DNA of 64,000 bases, taken from an uncultured Ignavibacteria bacterium. Lineage in GTDB: Bacteria > Bacteroidota > Ignavibacteria > SZUA-365. Below, piece by piece: positions 17,633 through 26,162 of this stretch (position 1 is its first letter; the number at the start of each line of letters is the position of its first letter). The stretch spans positions 1 through 64,000 of the forward strand of contig CAJXVM010000008.1 in NCBI GenBank assembly GCA_913061095.1, given 5' to 3'. Made by a program: the position numbers and the translations under genes. Under the pieces are notes generated by a model. It was given only the letters and a program-made list of their open reading frames with translations, did no database searches and had not been told where the DNA came from.

Positions 17633-18724
17633 TTACTTCTTGAGGACTTTCACCACGTCATGACCGACGAACCAGAGTCCGTTGTTGAGCCTTCCCCACA
17701 TTGTGAATACAACGCAATCACCGTCTTCCGTGAGCGGATCAAGCGTCGCAGCCACATCCTTATTCTTGAAATACAGTGTTACGTCGCCGAGTCCGTCGGG
17801 ACCGAGCTCATTGCAGTCCATGCAATCCATCGGCATCATGCCATACGGCGTCGATACATCATAGTAGTACGGTGTCTGCGGCCCGTTCGCGACACCTTCA
17901 AGTGTCACCGTGGCGGTATTCACGTTCATGACATCGAACGTGGACGTTCCCACGATGGCCACAGGGAAGGTCCCACCCGCTTTGGTGTTGAGGGGATTCG
18001 GGCAGCCGCCCGGCTTGATATCCACTTCGGCCTGGATGATGGGTCCAAGATCCTCGATTTGGATGCTCATGATGTCGAAAATCGGTGCATCGACAGCTTC
18101 GATCTGCCAGAGCGTCCAGAAACTCAGGCTCGGACTGGCACCGAGTGGAACGATATCCGAGATGAGCGTTCCCTGATTCGCCTGATCATAGCAATCGTCC
18201 ACAATAATTGCGCCCTGGAAGTTCCCTGTCGTGGAATTCGCATACCGCCAACTGTTCGAGGTGGAGTACGAACGTGCCGTTGAAATGTGCCAGTACCCCG
18301 TTGCGGTCCAATTCCCGGCGCCGCCCTCAACGTCGTCGATGGTCCCATCGATGTCGATATCGTCGAGATACCATCCCTCGAACTTATTGTACTGTGCATC
18401 GCCGGTGTTGAATTCAAAGATAATCCGCACGTTGTGGCCTGCGTATGCGGAGAGGTCGAAGCTCTCCTGCACCCACATCGGCGTTGTGTTCATCATCGTT
18501 CCGCCGGAGGCGCTCCAATCGTAGCACCCCCCATTGTAATCGATAGTGGGATTGAGCGTACCGAGCGTAGTCCAGGCGGCCGGCTTTGAAAGCTGCGTGA
18601 ACTGGCGGTCTCCATACTCCTGCGTCTGCACAGGGCTCTCTGACTTGTCACATGCGGTGAGTACAAGCATCAATACCATGGCGCATGAAAGGACGATGCC
18701 TGCTGATTTGAAAATCGAGTTCAT
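17633..18724 (-). CDS. Lipoprotein with jelly-roll (MAM/immune-inhibitor-like) domain
   Basis: A 363-aa protein. The signal sequence ends in lipobox LVLTAC. Residues ~50-215 form a jelly-roll like those attached to secreted peptidases (ESFDLSAYAGHNVRIIFEFNTGDA..FEGWYLDDIDID, then SLSFWTLWQIE). Residues ~235-363 begin with VDIKPGGCPNPLNTKAGGTFPVAIVG, a module I have often seen in secreted bacterial proteins next to dockerin- or repeat-bearing partners. No catalytic motif is visible, so it is probably a binding lipoprotein. A terminator follows. Confidence 0.75.
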   Translation of the reverse strand: MNSIFKSAGIVLSCAMVLMLVLTACDKSESPVQTQEYGDRQFTQLSKPAAWTTLGTLNPTIDYNGGCYDWSASGGTMMNTTPMWVQESFDLSAYAGHNVRIIFEFNTGDAQYNKFEGWYLDDIDIDGTIDDVEGGAGNWTATGYWHISTARSYSTSNSWRYANSTTGNFQGAIIVDDCYDQANQGTLISDIVPLGASPSLSFWTLWQIEAVDAPIFDIMSIQIEDLGPIIQAEVDIKPGGCPNPLNTKAGGTFPVAIVGTSTFDVMNVNTATVTLEGVANGPQTPYYYDVSTPYGMMPMDCMDCNELGPDGLGDVTLYFKNKDVAATLDPLTEDGDCVVFTMWGRLNNGLWFVGHDVVKVLKK

Positions 18725-19311
18725 TTTTGTGGTCCTTCGCGTGGTGAAAAATTCCGTGAACAGTTTGATTGGCTCCTCGTGTGGAGCGAGACTTCGGGTC
18801 CGAAGGACTTCGCGGAAAGCGGAATTGCACGGTCGAAAGGACTTCGCGGGAAACGGAATTGCACGGTCGACGGTTATCGAACAATATTCTTTCCCGCCTG
18901 CAGCGACAGGACATCACGACCCGCGATCAGCACGCAGATCTCCTCCGGCTCCCCTTGTCCGCAATTCGTCCTGGGCAGGCTCAATCTGTATTCGTCGTAC
19001 AGGTTCCTCTTCACTCCAAAGGATTCTTCCTCATATATCCTTCGGGGGATTCGTTCCCTCGACGACCGCGGAGACAGGTCCACACTCCGGCTGGAAGCAG
19101 GAAAATTCGTAAGAGATGGATCTATGGAAGAATGACTTGATGATTATGAGACATTTTTCCGACAAAGTCAAGTGCCGGGTCCGAAATTCTTGTGAATGAT
19201 CCGATGTCCCCGGGTCCGGCCTGGTTGAACGTGGCGGGTATTCTCTGCCGGAATGAAGAGAGCAGTCAGTGCAGTGATTATTCATGTGAAGGACGGCAGC
19301 CTCCTGTCAGC
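18725..19311. other. Intergenic region with a tandem repeat and no clear gene
   Basis: 587 bases. It holds the 34-base-period repeat at 18803-18869 and presumably the promoter of the - strand lipoprotein gene. A 69-codon - strand frame (18874-19083) has no ribosome site or family likeness and is not called. Confidence 0.4.
18803..18869. repeat. Two-copy direct repeat, 34-base period
   Basis: AAGGACTTCGCGG at 18803 and again at 18837, each copy 33 bases long with two differences and separated by one A. Both copies end in GGAATTGCACGGTCG. It lies ~80 bases upstream of the - strand gene at 18724, so it may fall in its promoter or leader. Confidence 0.8.
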
Positions 19312-20415
19312 TCAGGAGAGGCCGATGGTTATGCTGTCGTAGAAGAATGTCCGGTCCCGCGCGAAAAGGGTGGCGGCCTGCCCGGTATCGTGAGTGAGGG
19401 ATTGCGGAAGAGAACGCGGCACGAAGAGCGAATAATAGAGAAGACGCACGCCCGGAGCGGCGGCGTCCGTGAGTGACTGCATCACGGTGTGCGCGTCTTC
19501 CTGCGGCATGTATTCAAAGATGTCTGAACAATACAGCGCCGTCGGGACGCTGTCGTGGCGCTCCATTCCCTCCCCCATCCGTCCGACGCGGCAGCGGAGA
19601 CGTCCGCAGCGCTCGCGTAGCAGATCGTACGTGTCGGAATGCATCCAGGGATGGGCATGGGAGGAATCACGGAAGTGTCCGGTGAGGATGTACTGCACGA
19701 AATAATTATCGGTGATGGGCACGGCCGTCAGTCCCCGCCGGGTGCGCAGGAGCAGTTCAGCGGCGATGTCCGTGCGATCGACCTGTGCGAAGAAAGCGCT
19801 GTCGCGTCCCAACCGTCCCAGCAGATACCGCGAGAAGAAGAGACGGAACATCGCCCTCCAGCGGGGATTGTCCCATCGCGTCCTGTAGACATCATTCTGT
19901 TCTTCGGTAGAGACGCTGGACAGCAGGGTGCGTACGGTTCCGGGCGTCTGCATGAGCGGCAGCATGAAGCGGCGAAAGATCGCGAAATACTGCTCGAACT
20001 TCCCGCAGTGGATGACGCCGCGACTGATATCAGCCCGGCGGCGATCCCAGTATTCCCGCGCGAAGGACGAGAGATGGCAGCGCAGCGCCGTATATGTCGA
20101 GAAGCGATCCGGAGAAGAAGAAACACCCAGGAAGCTCATGCACTCATGGTGGGACAGCTGCTCGATCGCCCGCACCTTGATTTCGAGCAGCGCGATCTGG
20201 GCCGCGCTCATGTCGACTGCTTCCACGGACGCGGCGTCACGAAGCAGCATGGCGAGGCAGTTGTCGCCGCCGGAGGCGATGGCGAGCACGCGGGAAGCGG
20301 AATCGATGCGCAATCCCTCGCAGACCGTCACCGGATCTTCCCAGCTCTGCGCGTAGCGGATGCGCTCCTCGAGCTGATCCGCGCCGGTCACACCGTAATC
20401 GGGTTCGCGCATCAT
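19312..20415 (-). CDS. btaA: BtaA-like (DUF3419) SAM:diacylglycerol 3-amino-3-carboxypropyl transferase
   Basis: A 367-aa protein. Start ATG 20415 overlaps the stop of the upstream gene (ATGA). The N-terminal signature RYAQSWEDP and the following SAM-binding stretch (RVLAIASGGDNCLAMLL..VEAVDMSAAQIALLEIK) match the DUF3419/BtaA family, which moves the 3-amino-3-carboxypropyl group of S-adenosylmethionine onto diacylglycerol to give diacylglyceryl-homoserine, the first step to betaine lipid. The partner methyltransferase BtaB is not in this window. It is the last gene of a seven-gene overlapping operon and directly follows a phosphatidylserine-decarboxylase-like gene. The family is clear; the acceptor lipid in this organism is inferred. 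Confidence 0.75.
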   Translation of the reverse strand: MMREPDYGVTGADQLEERIRYAQSWEDPVTVCEGLRIDSASRVLAIASGGDNCLAMLLRDAASVEAVDMSAAQIALLEIKVRAIEQLSHHECMSFLGVSSSPDRFSTYTALRCHLSSFAREYWDRRRADISRGVIHCGKFEQYFAIFRRFMLPLMQTPGTVRTLLSSVSTEEQNDVYRTRWDNPRWRAMFRLFFSRYLLGRLGRDSAFFAQVDRTDIAAELLLRTRRGLTAVPITDNYFVQYILTGHFRDSSHAHPWMHSDTYDLLRERCGRLRCRVGRMGEGMERHDSVPTALYCSDIFEYMPQEDAHTVMQSLTDAAAPGVRLLYYSLFVPRSLPQSLTHDTGQAATLFARDRTFFYDSITIGLS

Positions 20416-21419
20416 GCCGCATCCTCCGCGCCGGAATGGTCTATCCACTCGCCCATCTGCTCACCCGACATTCCGATCCGTTCTCTCATCCGCAGACCTG
20501 GAATGCCGATCCGATCGTCCGTCCGCACGTACGGAATTCCGATCCGTTCCCCCATGCGCACACGGGTTTCCATCCCACCGGCACTGTTCTCCACGAGATC
20601 CTCGTCGAAGAACACGGTGCCCGGAGAAAAGAGGAGCACGACCGTGGACGCGCCCAGTGCGAAATGCGCCTTGTGCGCGCCGGCCCGAACGCGCCGTCCC
20701 GGCGTGACATCCTGCCGGATGCTCGCGACGGCAAAGCTGCCGATTTCCGCCAGCAGCATCATCGCATAATGCTCGGAAGCAAACGATGTGAACGCGCGCA
20801 CGTTTTCGCGGTAAAACGGCATCCAGCTTTTCACGGCGTAGGGACCGCCGATGTAGCAGCGTCCCTCCAGCAGCCGGGGACTGGAGGGCACTCCCGCACA
20901 GGGATAATGCACATGGTGGTAATCAGACAGGCCCAGGCGCAGCACGGCCATGCTCCCACCCCGGTAGCGGTGCCAGGCCTCGTCGTTGCGCAGGAACTCG
21001 CGCAGACGGAACATGTGGCTCTTGATGCGGAAGGGCTCATCGTCCACCCGTGGATACACGAGGATCTTCCCGTCCACCGGCGCCACGCAGGCATCCTCAC
21101 GATCCGGCAGCGGACGCTGCGCGAGGTCGATCTCCCGCGTGAAGAAATCGGCGAAGCTGGAGTATTCTTCTGCGGGACGCAGGGCTTCGGACATGTCGAT
21201 CCCCATGCGCCTGATGAACGGCGCGATGCGCCGCCGGCTGCGCGGCAGGCTGTTCCACCACGCGTACAGCCGCGACGGCCAGAGGCGGCTCAGCACGAGA
21301 CGCGAGAACCAGCGGCCAGGCATGGCGTTGCAGGCCCAGTACAGGAAGCCCGAGGCGTAGATTTCCTCGCGCACACGCTCGCCGCTGCGGCGTTCGATAT
21401 AGACATGCTCCTGCGTCAC
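20412..21419 (-). CDS. psd: Phosphatidylserine-decarboxylase-like protein with repeated C-terminal tail
   Basis: A 335-aa pyruvoyl-type decarboxylase homologue. GTG 21419 overlaps the preceding stop (GTGA). Family landmarks: Asp116 (APVDGKIL), the His-rich stretch DYHHVHYP (~166-173), and the self-cleavage region F-A-L-G-A-S258-T-V. In the family the residue before the pyruvoyl-forming Ser is Gly; here it is Ala257. After the usual end (ETRVRMGERIG) come about 40 extra residues made of 11-residue repeats (MGERIGIPYVR, TDDRIGIPGLR, MRERIGMSGEQ, MGEWIDHSG). No phosphatidylserine synthase gene is nearby. It could make phosphatidylethanolamine or decarboxylate another amino-acid lipid, such as the product of the adjacent btaA. 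Confidence 0.75.
   Translation of the reverse strand: MTQEHVYIERRSGERVREEIYASGFLYWACNAMPGRWFSRLVLSRLWPSRLYAWWNSLPRSRRRIAPFIRRMGIDMSEALRPAEEYSSFADFFTREIDLAQRPLPDREDACVAPVDGKILVYPRVDDEPFRIKSHMFRLREFLRNDEAWHRYRGGSMAVLRLGLSDYHHVHYPCAGVPSSPRLLEGRCYIGGPYAVKSWMPFYRENVRAFTSFASEHYAMMLLAEIGSFAVASIRQDVTPGRRVRAGAHKAHFALGASTVVLLFSPGTVFFDEDLVENSAGGMETRVRMGERIGIPYVRTDDRIGIPGLRMRERIGMSGEQMGEWIDHSGAEDAA
20470..20568 (-). repeat. 33-base tandem repeat, three copies, inside psd 3' end
   Basis: Units at 20470-20502, 20503-20535 and 20536-20568, all beginning AT(T/G)CCGATCCG on the + strand. They are exactly in frame and encode the 11-residue repeats at the decarboxylase C-terminus. Confidence 0.85.
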
Positions 21420-22543
21420 AGTCTCATCTCGTAGAGCGTATATTCACGAAGTTCATCGGCTTCTTCTGCATCGAAAAGACCACGCACCCGGTTGCCGCAC
21501 CGCATGAGCGCGATGAGCACTTCATCCTTTCCCATCGCGAGCACACGCTGCAGCGTACGGTGCAGCATGGCGCGCGCACAGCCGGCGGCACTGCGGGCAT
21601 GCTGCGGCAGGACTCCGGCGAGGTGATAAATCACCCGGCCGGAATCGCGGCGATGCAGCAGGTAACGCAGCTTCGCCGCGGCATTCAGCTCTCCGCGTAA
21701 TGCCTGCACCGCGCGGGTCCGGTCAAGAAACGTCGCGGTAAAGCCCACCTCACCGTGATCCGGATGCGTGAGGAAGGAAACAAGTCCGGGCGCGAGTGCA
21801 TCGCGATTGCGCCGCAGCAGTGCGATGAAATCTTCCTCTGCAATGGATGTACAGCCGGGGAAATCCCGGAAGGCCGGCAGCAGAAGGTGGTAGAGGCGGC
21901 GGAAGTCCTGCTCCGGACGACGCGTATCGATATCGCGAAAACTGAAGCCGCGTGCGGTGAGACCCTCGTGTACGGGTAGCGTGAAATCGATCAGCGCACG
22001 CAGACGCAGTTCGCCGCGGTACAGCAGGCTCTCCCAGCGGTGTACGGCCGTGAAACCGGCCCGTTCGAACTGCCCGGGATACCAGGGCGCATTGCGCGGT
22101 TCGCTCACAAATGGAGTGCCGTCCGCGCCGCGCGTGATGAAGCGGTAGCTGTGCCAGATGTCGAAGTTCATCGGACCCCAGACGCGGCGCAGCCCTCGTG
22201 ACCGCAGCCAGCCGACAGCGGCATCTATGAGACGCATCGCCAGGAGGTCGTCATCGATGCATTCGTAGAATCCCACCGTGCCGACCGGTTCACCATTGCC
22301 ATCGCGCAGGTTGCGGTTCACGAACGCCGTGATGCGTCCGACCGCACGGCCCTTATCTCGCGCAATGAAATGATGATGGGCATTTCCCGGGACGGCGTAA
22401 AAAGGATAATCGGGCTGCAGCTGCCGTGCAATCATTGGATGCGGCGGCAGAATGAAATGCGGATCGCGGGCATTCCGCTGATGTCCGCAGTCGAGAAATT
22501 CATGCGCGAGACGCGTATCGAAATCGAAGCCGGTCAGTTCCAT
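21416..22543 (-). CDS. GNAT-like N-acyltransferase, YghO-like
   Basis: A 375-aa protein. ATG 22543 has GGAGAG upstream and overlaps the preceding gene by 10 bases. The first half is GNAT-like (HHFIARDKGRAVGRITAFVN.., GTVGFYECIDD, AAVGWLRSRGLRRVWGPMNFDIWHSYRF), and the layout with WGPMNF resembles the long YghO-type N-acyltransferases. From memory, the bacterial ceramide synthases are also GNAT-like proteins of about this length, so acylation of an amino lipid is a reasonable hypothesis given the neighbours. The acceptor is unknown. It lies between the PEP-utilising enzyme and the decarboxylase in the operon. Confidence 0.65.
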   Translation of the reverse strand: MELTGFDFDTRLAHEFLDCGHQRNARDPHFILPPHPMIARQLQPDYPFYAVPGNAHHHFIARDKGRAVGRITAFVNRNLRDGNGEPVGTVGFYECIDDDLLAMRLIDAAVGWLRSRGLRRVWGPMNFDIWHSYRFITRGADGTPFVSEPRNAPWYPGQFERAGFTAVHRWESLLYRGELRLRALIDFTLPVHEGLTARGFSFRDIDTRRPEQDFRRLYHLLLPAFRDFPGCTSIAEEDFIALLRRNRDALAPGLVSFLTHPDHGEVGFTATFLDRTRAVQALRGELNAAAKLRYLLHRRDSGRVIYHLAGVLPQHARSAAGCARAMLHRTLQRVLAMGKDEVLIALMRCGNRVRGLFDAEEADELREYTLYEMRL

Positions 22544-25233
22544 CGTATCTCTCCGGTGCTGCCGTTGATGGTGACCGACGCGGCTCCGTCGAGTAGTTGC
22601 ATGGCATCCTTCGCGGCGACAATGGTGGGGATGCCGAGCTCGCGTCCGATAATGGCCGTATGAGAAAGAACACTGCCCTGCTCGACGATCAGTCCGGCGG
22701 CGCTTATCATGAGGAACACCCATCCGGGATCCGTGCTGCGCGCCACGAGGATGCGTCCGCGCACATCTCCCGCCTGTCGCGGATCACGCACGATCATGCA
22801 GGGCGCGGTCACGGTGCCGGCGGAACAGCCCGTTCCACGCAGGATGTACGCATCCGGCGCGTCACCGGGCGCCGCAATGCCACTGGCCGGTGCGTGCGTC
22901 GCGGTTCCTGTTTCCGGTGTCAGCACCGGCCCGCTGTCACCGCGGCGCAGAAACCGTGACGGCAGTGTCATACGCACATCGGACTCCTGCCGCTGCCGCC
23001 TGCGAGCAACGATGCTGCGCGCTTCGGCGGGTGTGAGGCGCTTCTCGGCGGCGGCAAACACTTCTTCCATCTCAAGGAAAAATACATCTTCCGCATCGTT
23101 GATCACACGAGTGTTCGCTAGCAATTCGCCGTACCGCTGGAAGATCCGGCGCAGGAGTCCGTAGAGACGGCTGCGCGAGAAGCGCATGTTTTCCCGCGCC
23201 GCGACGGCCGCCCGAGCGCGGTTGAGCACGATGCGCGTGACGATGCGCGCAAATGGATTGCGAACAGCGCGGCGCAGTTCCGCTTCCGCAGCGGTGCGGG
23301 TGCGCTGTTCCTCCCGCTCCATGGCGGCGCAGGTTAGTCCACTGCGCACGTATCCGCGCAACATGCCGATGAGCGCCGTGGGCCGCTGACGATACGTGGA
23401 GGATTCCAACTTGAGCTCCTCGAATCCCCGGTCACCGAAGCGGGCAATATAATCGTCGAGAAAAGCGCTCAGGACGGCGCAGGATGGATCCCTGCGCGCC
23501 GTTTCAAGAATGGCTGCATCGCTGCCGCCGCGTCTGAACAGGCGCGAGAGAGCCGCGTCGGCACGAATGGATTCCGCCATGCGCACGAGGGCACGGACGG
23601 GCTGCACGCTTTCAATGCCCGGCTCCGCGCAGAGCAGCCGGTTGTGCAGTCCCTCATCGAAATGCTTCCGGCTGCAGCAGCGCTTCAGCAGATCGTACCA
23701 GGTCATGGCCGCAAAGTCGTTGTAGAGCGTCCGCGGCCAGAGAAGTGTCGCTTCCTCCGCGATCATGGCATACTGCCGGCGCAGCGCCGGAGCATCGGCG
23801 GATGCGATATCCATAGCAGACCAGCGTTCACAGGCGCGCGTAAATCCTTCGTGGAAGTGACGGGCATTCCTGCGAATGTGCAGGAGCCGCCAGGCACACT
23901 TGATCCCGGTCCCGACCCGATCCAGTATCGAGACCGGCACCGAAGGCAGGTCAATCGCATGCGCGATGCCGATCATCTGATCCCACGCGCGGCGGTTGCG
24001 TCTGATGCCCGGGAGCACCGAAAGCATGGCGTACCAGTTTCGCAGGTTGTAATAGACGCGACCGTGCTGATGTCCGAGCAGGGATGAAAGAGCGCCCTCG
24101 ATACGACGCAGCGGCGCTTCCCGCAGAAGGAATCCGCGCATGGCGCCACGGAAGGCCCGCGTGTAGGCTTCACGGATGACGCTGAAGGTGAGCGGGGATG
24201 TCATCCCGGGATAACTCTCGACGATATTCGCGTTGTCCCACACCTGCGGCGGGGCTTCATTCGTCCCATTGGCGGTGACGGGACGCGCCTGCAGGAGGAA
24301 CAGCATGCCGTCCGCCGCGCGCGCCCATTCCACATCCACCGGGAGGCCGAATTCGGACTCGAGCCGCATTCCCCAGTCTCGCAGCCGCAGTACTTCGCCG
24401 TCACGCAGCACCGCGACATCCTGCTGATGCTCCGGCACCGCCATGATTCGCAGGCCGTCCCTGCCAAATTCTTCGAAGCGCATCACCCGGGTTTTACGCG
24501 CGAGCGTCGCATCCACGACTGTGCCGCTGACCGGACAGCGGTAGCTGTCGGTTTCCACCAGATCCGAGACCACGCCCTCGCCCAGTCCATATCCCGCAAT
24601 GACGAAACATTCCTTCACCGCTGTCACCGGATCGCGCGTGAACAGCACGCCCGACGCCTCCGCGCGCAGCATGCGCTGCAATACGACGGCAATGCGGATG
24701 TCCAGCAGCGGCAGTCCTGCATGCAGGCGGTAGGTCAGTGCGCGCCGGGAAAACGCCGAGGCCCAGACACGCCGGAGGGCATGGGTAACCGACGCACGCG
24801 CGACGTTCAGGACCGTGTCCATCTGTCCCGCAAAGGAATGCCGCACGCCGTCCTCCCCCGCTACGGAGGAGCGCACCGATACGCTGCCGTTCTTTTCCAC
24901 CACCGTATCGAAGGCGCTGTAGATGTCTCGCATAATTTCGGCAGGAAGCGGGAGTGCCATGATGTGCGCCCGCAGCTCGGCGGCCGCGCGGGCGATTCCA
25001 TCGGGCTCATCAATGCGTAAACCCCGCAGCAGTGCCGTCATCTCCTCGCGGAATCCGGCAGCGCAGGTCGCAAACATGTCCGCGGAAAGAATGACAAAGG
25101 GCGGAACGGGAAATCCGAGCGCGCGCAGGCGAAGGAGGTTCCAGCCCTTTCCGCCGGCATCCTGCGCGGAGCAGCGCCGCTTCGTCCGGTGAATCAGCCG
25201 GTGGTGGTTCCGGGTGTGCAGTGCAGTATTCAT
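22534..25233 (-). CDS. PEP synthase / rifampin-phosphotransferase-like dikinase of unknown substrate
   Basis: An 899-aa three-part protein. Residues ~1-320 are the ATP-binding PPDK_N domain (DAGGKGWNLLRLRALGFPVPPFVIL, SVRSSVAGEDG..SFAGQMDTVLNV, VLFTRDPVTAV, FLLQARPVT). Residues ~330-800 form a helical middle that begins ESYPGMTSPLTFSVIREAYTRAF, as in rifampin phosphotransferases. Residues ~810-899 are the swivelling domain with the phospho-carrier His858 (GSVLSHTAIIGRELGIPTIV). Family members pass the beta-phosphate of ATP through the His to pyruvate or to a bound small molecule. The middle domain normally fixes the substrate, and here it is unassigned. Start ATG overlaps the UbiA gene stop (ATGA). 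Confidence 0.75.
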   Translation of the reverse strand: MNTALHTRNHHRLIHRTKRRCSAQDAGGKGWNLLRLRALGFPVPPFVILSADMFATCAAGFREEMTALLRGLRIDEPDGIARAAAELRAHIMALPLPAEIMRDIYSAFDTVVEKNGSVSVRSSVAGEDGVRHSFAGQMDTVLNVARASVTHALRRVWASAFSRRALTYRLHAGLPLLDIRIAVVLQRMLRAEASGVLFTRDPVTAVKECFVIAGYGLGEGVVSDLVETDSYRCPVSGTVVDATLARKTRVMRFEEFGRDGLRIMAVPEHQQDVAVLRDGEVLRLRDWGMRLESEFGLPVDVEWARAADGMLFLLQARPVTANGTNEAPPQVWDNANIVESYPGMTSPLTFSVIREAYTRAFRGAMRGFLLREAPLRRIEGALSSLLGHQHGRVYYNLRNWYAMLSVLPGIRRNRRAWDQMIGIAHAIDLPSVPVSILDRVGTGIKCAWRLLHIRRNARHFHEGFTRACERWSAMDIASADAPALRRQYAMIAEEATLLWPRTLYNDFAAMTWYDLLKRCCSRKHFDEGLHNRLLCAEPGIESVQPVRALVRMAESIRADAALSRLFRRGGSDAAILETARRDPSCAVLSAFLDDYIARFGDRGFEELKLESSTYRQRPTALIGMLRGYVRSGLTCAAMEREEQRTRTAAEAELRRAVRNPFARIVTRIVLNRARAAVAARENMRFSRSRLYGLLRRIFQRYGELLANTRVINDAEDVFFLEMEEVFAAAEKRLTPAEARSIVARRRQRQESDVRMTLPSRFLRRGDSGPVLTPETGTATHAPASGIAAPGDAPDAYILRGTGCSAGTVTAPCMIVRDPRQAGDVRGRILVARSTDPGWVFLMISAAGLIVEQGSVLSHTAIIGRELGIPTIVAAKDAMQLLDGAASVTINGSTGEIRWN

Positions 25234-26162
25234 GACGCGCTCCAGGAAGCGAAAATGACGGATATCATCAGCATGACAGCGTACGCCTCGCCATACACGC
25301 GCAAACGGGCATGCGCGGGCACGGGCCGCAGCAGAAATCTCGCGTAGGCGAGGGTAAGCAGTATCCAGGCAGCGAGCAGGGGCAGCAGCGCGATGGCGGA
25401 CCAGGAGCCGGCGACGACAAAAGACAACGCCGACGCGGCTGCGACGCTCTGCGCCGCGAAGGCGAGCGCGACCGCACCGTGGCGTCCCAGCAGACGCGAA
25501 TACGTGACGTATGCGTTTTCCTCCTCCGGTGCGCGGATCTTGCGCGCGATCTCCCAGGCGAACATCGGCATCCAGAGCATCAGCGCACCGCGAAGGAGCA
25601 TGTCCCAGTCGAGCGCGGCCAGGGGGAGATCCGCTGCTGCCGCCGTGACAATCATGCAGTGCAGAACGATCAGCGGGATGACGGGATTGTGCGTGGCGAG
25701 ATTGAGAAAGAGATTCTCGCGCAGCAGCGTGGGTGCGAAGAAATAGCGGTACATCAGAACGGTGTATCCCAGCAGGGGGATGGCCGAGAGCAGTGTGACG
25801 GGAAGGAGCAGATGCAGGGCGACAAACGCCGCGGCGACCGCTGTCATGCTGATCCGGATGTCGGACTCCCGGACGCGTCCCGACGGCAGCGGCCGCTCCC
25901 GGAAAAGCGCCCGATCAATTTCCACGTCCTTCAATTCATCCATCAGACGCAGCAGGAGCAGCAGGAGGAATACCGCCGCGCTGCTGACAGCCAGGGGCAG
26001 GAGGAGTGCAGGGTGCGGCTCTGCCAGCGAAGACTGCGTAAACAGTACGACTGCCGCACCGATGATGAGCGCGAGCGGAAGACGTTGCGCGAGCGGATAC
26101 ATTTCCTGCAGGTAGCACCACATACGCTGCGTGTAGCCATGTGCGGAGTATGCGTGTATCAT
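25230..26162 (-). CDS. UbiA-family membrane transferase
   Basis: A 310-aa protein with about eight or nine transmembrane helices. The first Asp motif of the UbiA superfamily is present as D75-x3-D79-x3-D83 (MDELKDVEIDRALFRERPLPSGRV). The second Asp motif, usually D-x-x-G-D before a G-R stretch, is replaced by KIRAPEEENAYVTYSRLLGRHGA, so diphosphate/Mg binding may differ. UbiA enzymes transfer prenyl groups to aromatic or lipid acceptors (for example archaeal ether lipid or quinone synthesis). Start overlaps the lipid-kinase stop (ATGA). The acceptor is unknown, but the neighbours point to a membrane lipid. Confidence 0.7.
   Translation of the reverse strand: MIHAYSAHGYTQRMWCYLQEMYPLAQRLPLALIIGAAVVLFTQSSLAEPHPALLLPLAVSSAAVFLLLLLLRLMDELKDVEIDRALFRERPLPSGRVRESDIRISMTAVAAAFVALHLLLPVTLLSAIPLLGYTVLMYRYFFAPTLLRENLFLNLATHNPVIPLIVLHCMIVTAAAADLPLAALDWDMLLRGALMLWMPMFAWEIARKIRAPEEENAYVTYSRLLGRHGAVALAFAAQSVAAASALSFVVAGSWSAIALLPLLAAWILLTLAYARFLLRPVPAHARLRVYGEAYAVMLMISVIFASWSAS

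Noticed and set aside
18769-19140. Short + strand frames over the period-34 repeat
   Set aside because: They begin at or before the repeat and show no ribosome site; the repeated peptide is only a product of the DNA repeat.
19639-20769. Long + strand open frame (376 codons) opposite btaA and psd
   Set aside because: It is antisense to two well-supported genes and its translation is rich in Arg, Gln and His with no domain. Such frames are common opposite high-GC genes.
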